DNA of 64,000 bases. It comes from Alistipes putredinis DSM 17216. Lineage in GTDB: Bacteria; Bacteroidota; Bacteroidia; Bacteroidales; Rikenellaceae. The stretch spans positions 1-64,000 of the forward strand of contig NZ_DS499581.1 of NCBI RefSeq assembly GCF_000154465.1, written 5' to 3'. Made by a program: the position numbers and the translations under genes. Each line of letters opens with the position of its first letter. Positions within the stretch are counted from its first letter, which is position 1. Positions 15,850 through 24,186 of the stretch are shown in pieces. The notes beneath the pieces are model-generated. The model was given only the letters and a program-made list of their open reading frames with translations, was not told the origin of the DNA and searched no databases.

Positions 15850-15982
15850 TTTCGGTCGTAACAGTAGCTAACATTTGTTTCGGCGAAATTTCGTCCAACA
15901 AATCTTCTTCATAATTAGCACAACCATAAGTGCCGATTAACAAGATACCACCAATTAAAATATATAGTAATAATTTTTTCAT
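15791..15982 (-). pseudogene. Lipoprotein signal peptide, N-terminal piece of the split protease-like gene
   Basis: MKKLLLYILIGGILLIGTYG followed by Cys is a strong lipoprotein signal peptide. The following residues (ANYEEDLLDEISPKQMLATV) continue to DTVLDPAAE and a stop. The next frame then continues with NDPYRLENFQQAY. The overlap of the two frames and the sense of the joined sequence indicate a single-base indel near 15791, either a real mutation or a sequencing error. A start two codons earlier (15988) is equally possible. Confidence 0.6.
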
Positions 15983-16110
15983 AAGCATAATATTTAGGAT
16001 TAGATGGTCAAAACATAAATGCCGTTCATGTGTATTGCAATATATTATATAAAATTTGAAAATCAAAATTATCCGAAAATAATATTTACTCTCTTTTTTA
16101 TACTTATTTG

Positions 16111-16142
16111 TTTGTGAACATACGGGTAATAACCTATCTTTG
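16111..16142 (+). promoter_or_regulatory. Promoter of the hydrogenase operon
   Basis: TTTG at 16111-16114 and TATCTTTG at 16135-16142 with a 20-base spacer match the Bacteroidota primary promoter. Transcription would begin near 16150, which excludes the ATG at 16140 and supports the start at 16179. Confidence 0.75.
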
Positions 16143-16178
16143 CGACGGAAATTTCGTTTAACATTCTATTATTCCGAC

Positions 16179-17671
16179 ATGCCTCTTACCAATAACGTAA
16201 TGATTGTCAGACACAAGTTGCTGACCAATCTCATCAAATTGTGGAAAGACAACCAGCTCGTCGAGCGAATCGACCGCTTGCCGATCGAATTGAGTCCCCG
16301 TACCTCACGGGTTTTGGGTCGCTGCTGCGTACACAAGGAGCGCGCCGTGTGGAAATACAAATCTTTCCCGCTGATGGGTTTCGACATGTCCGACGAAACC
16401 GACGAACTCACCCCGCTGTCCGAATATGCCCGCAAAGCCCTGGAGCGCAAAGGGCAGCAGCAGAAAGACAATATTCTCTGCGTAATCGACGAAGCCTGCT
16501 CGTCGTGCGTGCAGACCAACTACGAGATCACCAACCTCTGCAAAGGTTGCGTGGCCCGGGCCTGTGCCACCAACTGCCCGAAAAACGCCATCGAATTCAA
16601 TCGTGCCGGCAAAGCGGTCATCAACCACGATCTCTGCATCAGTTGCGGCATCTGCCACAGCAACTGCCCCTACCATGCCATCGTCTATATGCCCGTACCG
16701 TGCGAAGAGGCCTGCCCCGTAAAGGCGATTACCAAGGACGAACGCGGCGTGGAGCATATCGATGAGAGCAAATGCATCTACTGCGGCAAGTGCATCAACA
16801 GTTGTCCGTTCGGAGCGATCTTCGAAATTTCGCAGGTGTTCGACGTGCTGCAGCCGGAGCGATCTTCGAAATTTCGCAGGTGTTCGACGTGCTGCAGCGT
16901 CTGCGCGAAGGAGAAAAGATGGTCGCCGTCGTCGCTCCGGCCATTCTCGGACAATACAACGCCCCCACGGAAAAAGTATATGGCGCGATTAAGGCCATCG
17001 GTTTCGAGGACGTGATCGAAGTAGCGCAGGGCGCCATGGAAACCATCCGCAATGAAGGTGCGGAACTCGAAGAGAAAATTGAGGAGGGACAGGCGTTCAT
17101 GACCACCTCCTGCTGTCCTTCGTGGGTCGAACTGGCCAACAAGCATATCCCCGAGATGAAGCCCTTCATTTCGAGCACCGGATCGCCGATGTATTACGCC
17201 GCGCGGATCGCCAAGGAGAAACACCCCGACGCGCAAGTGGTCTTCATCGGCCCGTGCGTAGCCAAACGCAAGGAGGCACGCCGCGACGAATGCGTCGATT
17301 TCGTGATGACCTTCGAGGAGATCAACTCCATTTTCGACGGCCTGGGTATCGAAGTCGCAACCACCGATCCGTTCCCCATTCCGTTCGTTTCGACCCGGGC
17401 CGCCCACGGCTTCGCACAGGCCGGAGGCGTGATGGGCGCCGTACAGCTCTTCCTGACGGACAACAACCGGCCGCAGGTCGAAGGCATCCAGGTCTCCAAC
17501 CTGAACAAGAAAAACGTATCCCTGCTCCGCGCCTATGCCAAATCGGGCAAAGCCCCGGCCAAGTTCATCGAGGTCATGGCCTGCGAAGGCGGATGTATCA
17601 CGGGTCCCAGCACCCACAACCTGCACGATGCCGGTAAACGGCAATTCGCGAAGGAACTGGCTAAACGCTAA
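16179..17671 (+). pseudogene. [FeFe]-hydrogenase, frameshifted by a 44-bp tandem duplication
   Basis: Two frames (16179 to about 16850, and about 16855 to 17671) together encode a monomeric [FeFe] hydrogenase of about 480 residues, which reduces protons or oxidises H2 with ferredoxin. The N-terminal part has several [4Fe-4S] motifs (CISCGICHSNCPYHAI, CIYCGKCINSCPFGAI). The second part has the three H-cluster motifs TSCCPSWV, GPCVAKRKEA and MACEGGCITGPS. A direct duplication at 16811-16897 adds 44 bases and breaks the frame between GAIFEISQVFDVLQ and RLREGEKMVAVVAP. Removing one copy restores a continuous protein. The GPC (not MPC) in the second motif resembles group B enzymes. hydE, hydG and hydF follow directly. 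Confidence 0.88.
16811..16897 (+). repeat. 43-bp direct repeat, 44-base period, inside the hydrogenase gene
   Basis: The segment beginning CGGAGCGATCTTCGAAATTT occurs at 16811-16853 and again, identically, at 16855-16897, separated by one C. The 44-base insertion is not a multiple of three and disrupts the hydrogenase frame. Perfect identity suggests a very recent event, or an assembly artefact. Confidence 0.92.
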
Positions 17672-17684
17672 ATCCGACGGGGCT

Positions 17685-18722
17685 ATGAAAGAGCTCGTCG
17701 ATCAGTTGAAACGCAACCGCACCCTTTCCCCGGAAGAGTTGCGCCTTCTGCTGACCGATGCGTCCCCCGAAGAGAGAGAATACCTGCACAGGGCGGCCCG
17801 CGAGGTCGCCCGTGTGCATTTCGGAAACGGAGTTTTCGTTCGGGGGCTGATCGAAATCAGCAATTACTGCCGCAACGACTGCCGCTACTGCGGCATTCGA
17901 CGCAGCAATCGTCTGGCAGAACGCTACCGTCTGACCCCGGAAACCGTACTGGCCTGCTGCGAAGAGGGCTACCGGCTGGGATTCCGGACATTCGTACTTC
18001 AGAGCGGAGAAGACCCGGCTCTGAACGACGAACTGCTGACCGGATTGATCCGGGAGATGCGTCGCCGCTGGCCCGACTGCGCCATCACCCTCTCGCTGGG
18101 GGAACGGACAGAAGCCTCCTACCGGGCGTTGTTCGAAGCGGGCGCGAACCGTTACCTGCTGCGGCATGAAACGATCACTCCCGATCACTATCGTTGGCTC
18201 CATCCCGTCCGGATGTCCCTCGATCACCGCATCGAATGCCTGCACACCCTCAAAAAGATCGGCTACCAGACCGGTACGGGCATCATGGTCGGCAGCCCGG
18301 GACAAACGGTGGACGATCTGGTCCGGGATCTGCTTTTCATCCGGGAGTTCGAACCCCAGATGATCGGTATCGGACCTTTCATCCCGCACCGCGACACCCC
18401 CTTCGGCCACGAACCGGCCGGAAGCGTCGAACGAACGCTCACCCTGCTGTCGATTCTGCGGCTGATGCGTCCCGCAGCACTGATCCCTTCGACCACCGCG
18501 CTCGCCACCCTCTCGGGCGACGGCCGGATGCGGGGTATTTTGGCCGGTGCCAACGTGGTGATGCCCAACCTTTCGCCGCCGGACGAACGGTCGAAATACA
18601 ACCTCTACGACGGCAAGGCCGCCTTCGGTGCCGAAGCTGCCGAAGGATTGGCCGCTCTGGAGCGGGAGCTCAACGAAATCGGCCGCCACATCTCGTGGAG
18701 CCGGGGAGATTATCAAGAATAG
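17685..18722 (+). CDS. hydE: [FeFe]-hydrogenase maturase HydE (radical SAM)
   Basis: This 345-residue radical SAM enzyme is needed to build the di-iron part of the H-cluster. The radical SAM motif CRNDCRYCG (C62, C66, C69) lies near the N-terminus, and the following RRSNRLAERYRLTPE and FRTFVLQSGED are typical of HydE. The GIMVGSPGQTVDDLVRDLLF and IGIGPFIPHRDTPFGHEPAG segments match the barrel. The start MKELVDQLKRNRTLSPEE at 17685 is 13 bases past the hydrogenase stop; the upstream frame extension is antisense-like. It is co-directional with hydG and hydF. Confidence 0.93.
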   Translation: MKELVDQLKRNRTLSPEELRLLLTDASPEEREYLHRAAREVARVHFGNGVFVRGLIEISNYCRNDCRYCGIRRSNRLAERYRLTPETVLACCEEGYRLGFRTFVLQSGEDPALNDELLTGLIREMRRRWPDCAITLSLGERTEASYRALFEAGANRYLLRHETITPDHYRWLHPVRMSLDHRIECLHTLKKIGYQTGTGIMVGSPGQTVDDLVRDLLFIREFEPQMIGIGPFIPHRDTPFGHEPAGSVERTLTLLSILRLMRPAALIPSTTALATLSGDGRMRGILAGANVVMPNLSPPDERSKYNLYDGKAAFGAEAAEGLAALERELNEIGRHISWSRGDYQE

Positions 18723-18741
18723 CTTATAAAAACACAAAGAT

Positions 18742-20160
18742 ATGTACCAAGTCGCATCCTCCAAGGCGGAGGAGTTCATCCATGACGGAGAAATCGTCGA
18801 AACGCTGGCTTACGCCCGCGAAAATCGTGCGAACCGCCCCCTGATCGAGGCGATCCTGCAAAAAGCGGCCGAAGGCAAAGGGGTCACGCACCGCGAAGCG
18901 GCCGTGCTGCTCGAGTGCGAACTCGAAGACCTGAACCAACGCATGTTCACGCTGGCCAAACAGATCAAGGAGAAAATCTACGGCAACCGTATCGTAATGT
19001 TCGCGCCGCTCTATCTGTCGAACTACTGCATCAACGGCTGCGTATATTGCCCGTACCACCAGAAAAACAAAACCATTCCGCGCCGCAAGCTCACCCAGGA
19101 GGAAATCCGCCGCGAGGTAATCGCCCTGCAGGATATGGGTCACAAGCGTTTAGCGCTGGAGGCGGGCGAAGATCCGCGCAACAATCCGATCGAGTACATT
19201 CTCGAATCAATCAAGACCATCTACTCCGTACATCACAAGAACGGAGCGATTCGCCGCGTGAACGTGAATATCGCGGCTACGACGGTCGAGAACTACCGCA
19301 AGCTGCGCGATGCAGGCATCGGCACCTACATTCTCTTTCAGGAGACCTACAACAAAACCGCTTACGAAGCGCTCCACCCCACCGGTCCGAAGAGCGACTA
19401 CGCCTACCACACCGAAGCGATGGACCGCGCGATGGAAGGCGGCATCGACGACGTAGGCATCGGTGTACTGTTCGGTCTGAACACCTACCGGTACGATTTC
19501 ACGGGACTGCTCATGCACGCCGAGCACCTCGAAGCCCGCTTCGGCGTCGGCCCCCACACCATCAGCGTACCCCGCATCTGCCCGGCGGACGACATCGACA
19601 CCAAGGACTTCCCGGATGCCATTTCGGACGAGATCTTCCGCAAGATCGTAGCCGTGATCCGCATCGCCGTCCCCTATACTGGCATGATTATCTCGACCCG
19701 CGAATCGCAGCGCTCGCGCGAACAGGTGCTGGAAATCGGCATTTCACAGATCAGCGGCGGCTCGCGCACCAGCGTCGGCGGCTACGCCGAAACGACGCAT
19801 GCCGAGCAAGATTCCGCACAATTCGACGTGAGCGACCACCGTACGCTGGACGAAGTGGTGCGCTGGCTGCTGGAACTGGGCTACGTGCCGAGCTTCTGCA
19901 CGGCCTGCTACCGCGAAGGCCGCACGGGCGACCGCTTCATGTCGCTGGTGAAAACCGGAAAGATCGCCGACTGCTGCACGCCCAACGCCCTGATGACCCT
20001 CAAGGAGTACCTCGAAGACTACGCATCGCCCGAAACCCGGGCCTTGGGTGAAAAGATGATTTCGAAAGAGGTTCCGATGCTCCTCAACGAACGTGTGCGC
20101 CGCATCACGGAGAAGAATCTCGCAGCGATCGCCGAGGGTAAACGGGACTTCCGTTTCTAA
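18742..20160 (+). CDS. hydG: [FeFe]-hydrogenase maturase HydG (tyrosine lyase)
   Basis: This 472-residue radical SAM enzyme splits tyrosine to give the CO and CN ligands of the H-cluster. The SAM-cluster motif CINGCVYCPYHQKNK (C96, C100, C103) is followed by a ThiH-like barrel (EAGEDPRNNPIEYILESIKT). The C-terminal region carries the second-cluster cysteines in SFCTACYREGRTGDRFM. The length matches the family. It lies 19 bases after hydE and 13 bases before hydF, in one operon. Confidence 0.95.
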   Translation: MYQVASSKAEEFIHDGEIVETLAYARENRANRPLIEAILQKAAEGKGVTHREAAVLLECELEDLNQRMFTLAKQIKEKIYGNRIVMFAPLYLSNYCINGCVYCPYHQKNKTIPRRKLTQEEIRREVIALQDMGHKRLALEAGEDPRNNPIEYILESIKTIYSVHHKNGAIRRVNVNIAATTVENYRKLRDAGIGTYILFQETYNKTAYEALHPTGPKSDYAYHTEAMDRAMEGGIDDVGIGVLFGLNTYRYDFTGLLMHAEHLEARFGVGPHTISVPRICPADDIDTKDFPDAISDEIFRKIVAVIRIAVPYTGMIISTRESQRSREQVLEIGISQISGGSRTSVGGYAETTHAEQDSAQFDVSDHRTLDEVVRWLLELGYVPSFCTACYREGRTGDRFMSLVKTGKIADCCTPNALMTLKEYLEDYASPETRALGEKMISKEVPMLLNERVRRITEKNLAAIAEGKRDFRF

Positions 20161-20173
20161 AAATTTTCGCACG

Positions 20174-21358
20174 ATGAACGAGCAAACTCCCCGCGCCGAA
20201 CGGCTGCATATCGCTTTCTACGGGCGGCGCAACAGCGGCAAGTCGTCGCTGATCAACGCCCTCACGGGCCAACAGAGCGCCGTCGTTTCCGCGACGCCGG
20301 GCACGACGACCGACCCCGTACTCAAGACGATGGAGATACACGGGCTGGGACCTTGCGTACTGATCGACACGCCGGGGTTCGACGACGAAGGCGACCTCGG
20401 AGCGCTGCGTGTGCAGCAAAGCCGCAAGATGCTGGACAAGACCGACCTGGCCGTCTTGCTCCTCTCCGGAGCCGTGCCGCAGAACGACGAAATCGAATGG
20501 TTCCGGCTCCTCGAAGCCCGTCATATTCCGATCGTAGTCGTCCGCAGCAAGGCCGACTTGTTTACAGGTATGTCCGATGCGGAAGCCGAAGCGCTTTTCG
20601 GACAACGGCCGCTCCGGGTCAGCGCCTCGGACAGAACGGGACTCGACGCCCTGCGCGAAGCCCTGATCCGCAACCTGCCCGAAGACTACAACCAGCCCGA
20701 AATCACAGGCAGCCTCGCCTCGACAGGCGACGTGGTGATGCTCGTTATGCCGCAGGATATCCAGGCCCCCAAGGGACGCCTCATCCTGCCGCAAGTCCAG
20801 ACGATCCGCGAGCTGCTCGATAAGAAGTGCCGCGTGGTCTGCTGTACCACCGACCAGATCGAAGGCACGCTCTCGTCGCTGGCCGCACCGCCGAAACTGA
20901 TTATCACCGACTCGCAGGTTTTCTCGACTGTCTATGCGCAGAAGCCCGCCGCAAGCCTGCTAACTTCGTTCTCGGTGCTCTTCGCCCGTTACAAGGGCGA
21001 CATCGACTACTTCGTGGAGAGCGCGGCAGCCATCGGGCAGCTCCGCGAAGACTCCCGCGTGCTGATCGCCGAAGCCTGCACGCACGCTCCGGTGGGCGAA
21101 GACATCGGCCGGGTCAAAATTCCGGCGATGCTCCGCAAACGGATCGGACCCGCACTGCGGGTCGATGTGGTTGCCGGCACGGACTTTCCCGCCGACCTCA
21201 CGCCCTACGACCTGGTAATCCACTGCGGCGCCTGTATGTTCAACCGGCGCCACGTATTGAGCCGCGTCGCCCAGGCCCGCGCCCAGCACGTCCCGATGAC
21301 CAACTACGGCGTGGCGATCGCTTACCTGCAAGGGATTCTCGACAAGATCGAATATTAA
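20174..21358 (+). CDS. hydF: [FeFe]-hydrogenase maturation GTPase HydF
   Basis: This 394-residue scaffold GTPase carries the H-cluster precursor to the hydrogenase. It has a P-loop YGRRNSGKSSLINALTG (about residues 16-32), the TPGTTTD switch and DTPGFDDEG (G3). The C-terminal cluster-binding residues appear as EACTHAPVGEDIGRVKIP and HCGACMFNRRHVLSR. The start MNEQTPRAERLHIAFYG at 20174 is chosen because the earlier ATG lies inside hydG. It closes the operon before a strong terminator. Confidence 0.94.
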   Translation: MNEQTPRAERLHIAFYGRRNSGKSSLINALTGQQSAVVSATPGTTTDPVLKTMEIHGLGPCVLIDTPGFDDEGDLGALRVQQSRKMLDKTDLAVLLLSGAVPQNDEIEWFRLLEARHIPIVVVRSKADLFTGMSDAEAEALFGQRPLRVSASDRTGLDALREALIRNLPEDYNQPEITGSLASTGDVVMLVMPQDIQAPKGRLILPQVQTIRELLDKKCRVVCCTTDQIEGTLSSLAAPPKLIITDSQVFSTVYAQKPAASLLTSFSVLFARYKGDIDYFVESAAAIGQLREDSRVLIAEACTHAPVGEDIGRVKIPAMLRKRIGPALRVDVVAGTDFPADLTPYDLVIHCGACMFNRRHVLSRVAQARAQHVPMTNYGVAIAYLQGILDKIEY

Positions 21359-21377
21359 CCCCAAAAACACATATCCA

Positions 21378-21418
21378 AAAGAGTGGGCCGTCCGACAACT
21401 GGACGGCCCACTCTTTAT
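21378..21418. terminator. Bidirectional terminator between hydF and the converging gene
   Basis: A 16-bp stem (AAAGAGTGGGCCGTCC at 21378-21393 with its complement at 21401-21416) and a 7-base loop lie between the convergent stops at 21358 and 21446. A/T runs on both sides allow use from either direction. Confidence 0.8.
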
Positions 21419-21445
21419 CAAAAACCGAAACTATTCCGGCAAATA

Positions 21446-22423
21446 CTATTTCGCCTCCGACGGGAAATACTTCATATACTGTACGCGCTGGAACATGGCC
21501 GAAGTGTCGTTCTTGAAATTCAGACGCCCCCGGAACTCATCGAGCGAACCGAAACCCTGCCGCTCGGACCAACGGTCGATGTACTCGTTCATTTCGGCAA
21601 TGACTTCGAATCCCTTCTGGTGGATCGCCGTGCAGACCTGCACTGCCTCGGCTCCGCACAAAAGCGCTTTGACCGCAGCCTCGCCATCGTGCACGCCCGT
21701 CGAAACAGAAAGGTCCAACTGCGGCAACACGGCCGAACAGATCGCCACCATACGCAGGACGTTGCGCAATTCCGTCGGCTCGCTGTAAGGCGAACTCTCT
21801 ACGAAAGTCATCCGCTCGACATCCACGTCCGGCTCGAAGAAACGGTTGAAAAAGACTACGCCCCGGGCCCCGTGACCGAGCAAAGCGCTCGACAAGGCGA
21901 AGACATTGGTCAGGCGCATGGGCAGTTTCACCGAAACGGGAATCTTCACCGCACCGGCCACCCGACCGACGATCTCCGCATAGTTCAACTCCAGTTCGCG
22001 AGCCTGGGCATGAATGTCCGTAGATTGGATGAAAATATTAAGCTCCAACGCGGAAGCACCGGCATCGGCCATCGCCGTAGCGTATTCGATCCAATCGCCT
22101 TTATCGACCACGCAATTGATGCTGGCGATTACCGGAAGCTCCGTCTTCGACCGCGCCTCCTGCACCAACCGGAGAAATCCGGCCTTGTAATCCTCGCCCA
22201 GATAACGCTGCAAATAAACCTCCGCATCGCCGTAAGCCGAATCGGATACGGTGTCCAGCGCAGCCGCATGGTGCAGGATCTGCTCCTCGAATATGGATTT
22301 GAGCACTACGGCACCGGCACCGCTCGCAGCGCACTGCTCGACGCTCTTGACATTGGAGGTATAGGGAGAACTGCTGACAATGATCGGACTCGGAAGATCC
22401 AGCCCCAGGTATTTTGCTCGCAT
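21446..22423 (-). CDS. Dihydroorotate dehydrogenase-like flavoprotein
   Basis: This 325-residue TIM-barrel protein is related to class 1 dihydroorotate dehydrogenases: LGLDLPSPIIVSSSPYTSN, PVIASINCVVDKGDWIEYA, ALELNIFIQSTD, KIPVSVKLPMRLTN and a C-terminal FMN-phosphate region (VSTGVHDGEAAVKALLCGAE). The motif equivalent to the active-site loop after LELNI lacks the usual N-S/C-P-N pattern, so the true substrate may not be dihydroorotate. A separate pyrD is present at 29882-30952, which also argues for another role. The gene is monocistronic, convergent with hydF. Confidence 0.75.
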   Translation of the reverse strand: MRAKYLGLDLPSPIIVSSSPYTSNVKSVEQCAASGAGAVVLKSIFEEQILHHAAALDTVSDSAYGDAEVYLQRYLGEDYKAGFLRLVQEARSKTELPVIASINCVVDKGDWIEYATAMADAGASALELNIFIQSTDIHAQARELELNYAEIVGRVAGAVKIPVSVKLPMRLTNVFALSSALLGHGARGVVFFNRFFEPDVDVERMTFVESSPYSEPTELRNVLRMVAICSAVLPQLDLSVSTGVHDGEAAVKALLCGAEAVQVCTAIHQKGFEVIAEMNEYIDRWSERQGFGSLDEFRGRLNFKNDTSAMFQRVQYMKYFPSEAK

Positions 22424-22734
22424 CGTTTCTATGGATTTTTATGGTTTATTTTTCGAAAAATACGTAAAATTATGATTTTGTGCAAAAAGTTACCCAATCA
22501 ATTTGAAATAGCGACTCTATCGGGGTAATCCATACAGGCGGTAGATTCTTCTCAAAATACTAACAGACAGGGCTTCCCGGAATCCCAACGTTCGAACACC
22601 TGCTTTTAGCCCTACGCAGCGCGTAACATCAATGCGAATTTACCGTTTGAATACTTCAAGCCTGTAAAACAACGACTTCAACTGTTGCACTCATGGCTCG
22701 CACGGCCAGCCTACACTTGCATAAAACCGCAAAG
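22424..22734. other. Intergenic region, nothing recognised
   Basis: Between the flavoprotein gene and the tRNA terminator there is no credible coding sequence. Sequence immediately upstream of the gene (22424-22500) is AT-rich and presumably contains its promoter, but no clear consensus box was found. Confidence 0.4.
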
Positions 22735-22771
22735 AAAAAACAAAAAGGAGTCGCACAAACTGTGCAACTCC
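22735..22771 (-). terminator. Intrinsic terminator for the tRNA
   Basis: Read on the minus strand, an 11-bp stem with one mismatch (arms 22747-22757 and 22761-22771; GGAGTTGCACA with TGTGCGACTCC) is followed by TTTTTGTTTTTT. It lies 13 bases past the tRNA 3' end. Confidence 0.75.
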
Positions 22772-22783
22772 CTGACTTTCAAG

Positions 22784-22857
22784 TGGACCCAGAGGGGCAT
22801 GATCCCACGACCTTCGGATTATGAGTCCGCTGCTCTAACCGACTGAGCTATGGGTCC
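22784..22857 (-). tRNA. tRNA with CAU anticodon (elongator Met or Ile2)
   Basis: This 74-base cloverleaf has acceptor GGACCCA/TGGGTCC, D arm GCTC/GAGC, anticodon loop CTCATAA and discriminator A. The first pair is G-C, so it is not the initiator. CAU can be elongator methionine or the lysidine-modified isoleucine tRNA, which cannot be separated here with certainty. The T loop reads ATCATGC instead of the canonical TTCRANY, and the T stem has one T-T mismatch. CCA is not encoded. Confidence 0.9.
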
Positions 22858-23097
22858 TTTTGCATCCGGGAAAATCCGAATACGGACACAAAAATAGGAA
22901 TTTCGACCGGATTCACAAAATAAAAACCCATTTTTTCATTTCGAGACGCCAGCACAAACCCGTTTCGCTCAAATCGATTCCCTGTTTTACGCCCCTGCAT
23001 CGCAAGAAAAACAGCCGCACCGGAATTTTCCGCAACAACTAACCGACCCGATCGCAAGATTTTTCTTCGGAAAATTAGCTAACTGGAAAAAATTTAC

Positions 23098-23105
23098 TAC
23101 CTTTG
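23098..23105 (+). promoter_or_regulatory. -7 box of the L31 gene
   Basis: TACCTTTG matches the Bacteroidota -7 consensus, 38 bases before the start codon. No perfect TTTG is found at the -33 position. Confidence 0.5.
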
Positions 23106-23143
23106 CTCCGCTTAAGCATCTAATTACAAACAAAACAAACGAA

Positions 23144-23410
23144 ATGAAAAAAGGTATTCATCCCGAAAATTATCGTTTAGTGGCATTCAAAGACATGTCG
23201 AATGACCACGTGTTTTTGTGCAGGTCCGCCGTTTCGACAAAAGAAACCATCGAAGTGAACGGCGAAACCTATCCCGTGTATAAGATGGAAATTTCCAACA
23301 CCTCTCACCCGTTCTACACCGGTAAGATGAAGTTGGTGGATACCGCTGGTCGCGTCGATAAGTTTATGAGCCGTTACGCAAAACGCTACGATAAGAAAGC
23401 CGCCAAATAG
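23144..23410 (+). CDS. rpmE2: Ribosomal protein L31, type B
   Basis: This 88-residue protein of the large ribosomal subunit opens MKKGIHPENYRLVAFKDMSN and contains GETYPVYKMEISNTSHPFYT and GRVDKFMSRYAKRY, characteristic of the type B form. It lacks the CxxC zinc motif of type A L31, which is expected; type B replaces it in many bacteria independent of zinc. The gene is transcribed alone, with its own -7 box and a strong terminator. Confidence 0.95.
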   Translation: MKKGIHPENYRLVAFKDMSNDHVFLCRSAVSTKETIEVNGETYPVYKMEISNTSHPFYTGKMKLVDTAGRVDKFMSRYAKRYDKKAAK

Positions 23411-23435
23411 TTCGAAGGACCGTTTGACGCTTCAA

Positions 23436-23474
23436 AATAAAAAAGGATTCGCCTGGGGCGAATCCTTTTTTATT
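23436..23474 (+). terminator. Intrinsic terminator after L31
   Basis: An 18-bp stem (23436-23453 with 23457-23474; core AAGGATTCGCC) with a TGG loop and a T run lies 26 bases past the stop codon. Confidence 0.88.
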
Positions 23475-23669
23475 CTCCTTCGGCGCCCGATTCTCACCGG
23501 TCCGCATTCGCCGGATGCCGCACACTCCGACCGTCGTCAAAAAGCGCAGGGGACATCCGCTTTATCCGTCCCGAAGCTGCCGACCGGAATCGGCAGCATA
23601 CGCAAGATGGTACACGACCAATCATCCGGTCCGGCCCGAAACAGGACAAAAGAACTTTTACGGAAAAAA

Positions 23670-23701
23670 TTTGGGGGTTTGCGGCACAAACATTACTTTT
23701 G
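23670..23701 (+). promoter_or_regulatory. Promoter of the DUF3127 gene
   Basis: TTTG (23670-23673), 20 bases, TACTTTTG (23694-23701) is a full Bacteroidota consensus. It lies 24 bases before the start codon. Confidence 0.75.
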
Positions 23702-23725
23702 TAATCTACTAAAATTACTGTTTTT

Positions 23726-24091
23726 ATGGAATTCGAAGGTGTCGTATATAAAATCCTGCCCCTGACACAAGGTACGTCCGCCCGGGGAGAATGGCAGCGT
23801 CAGGACGTGGTTTTCGAGCTGCCCTCGGAATTTTCACGCAAAATCTGCGTCACGTTCTTCAACAAGCCGAGCGACGTGGCCAAACTCCGCGAAGGGGCTA
23901 CCTATACGGTTTCGGTAAACGTCGAATCCCGCGAATATAACGGCCGCTGGTATACCGATGTGCGGGCATGGCGCCTGCAACCCAAAGAAACCGCTCAAAA
24001 CGCCGGGATCCCGCCGATGCCCGACGCGGCCCCGCTCGAAGAGCCATCGTACAGTACTCCCGCAGCAGAAGTAGACGACCTGCCCTTTTAA
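23726..24091 (+). CDS. DUF3127-family protein with an SSB-like acidic tip
   Basis: This 121-residue protein has a beta-rich N-terminal domain (MEFEGVVYKILPLTQGTSAR, EWQRQDVVFELPSEFSRKI, REYNGRWYTDVRAWRL), which is the DUF3127 fold and looks like an OB-type barrel. A Pro-rich linker follows, ending in VDDLPF. That ending resembles the acidic DDDIPF tip by which SSB recruits DNA repair and replication proteins. A single-strand nucleic-acid-binding role is a reasonable inference; the family has no established function known to me. It is monocistronic with its own promoter and a terminator. Confidence 0.85.
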   Translation: MEFEGVVYKILPLTQGTSARGEWQRQDVVFELPSEFSRKICVTFFNKPSDVAKLREGATYTVSVNVESREYNGRWYTDVRAWRLQPKETAQNAGIPPMPDAAPLEEPSYSTPAAEVDDLPF

Positions 24092-24135
24092 TTTTTCACG
24101 CACGAAGGCAGAAGCCATCCGCTCTCTAAAACAAC

Positions 24136-24169
24136 AAAATAGCCGACCCTACAAAGGTCGGCTATTTTT
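24136..24169. terminator. Bidirectional terminator
   Basis: AAAATAGCCGACC (24136-24148) pairs with GGTCGGCTATTTT (24156-24168), followed by T. It separates the convergent DUF3127 and FKBP genes and can serve both. Confidence 0.82.
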
Positions 24170-24186
24170 CGGTCCCCGGGAGGCGA

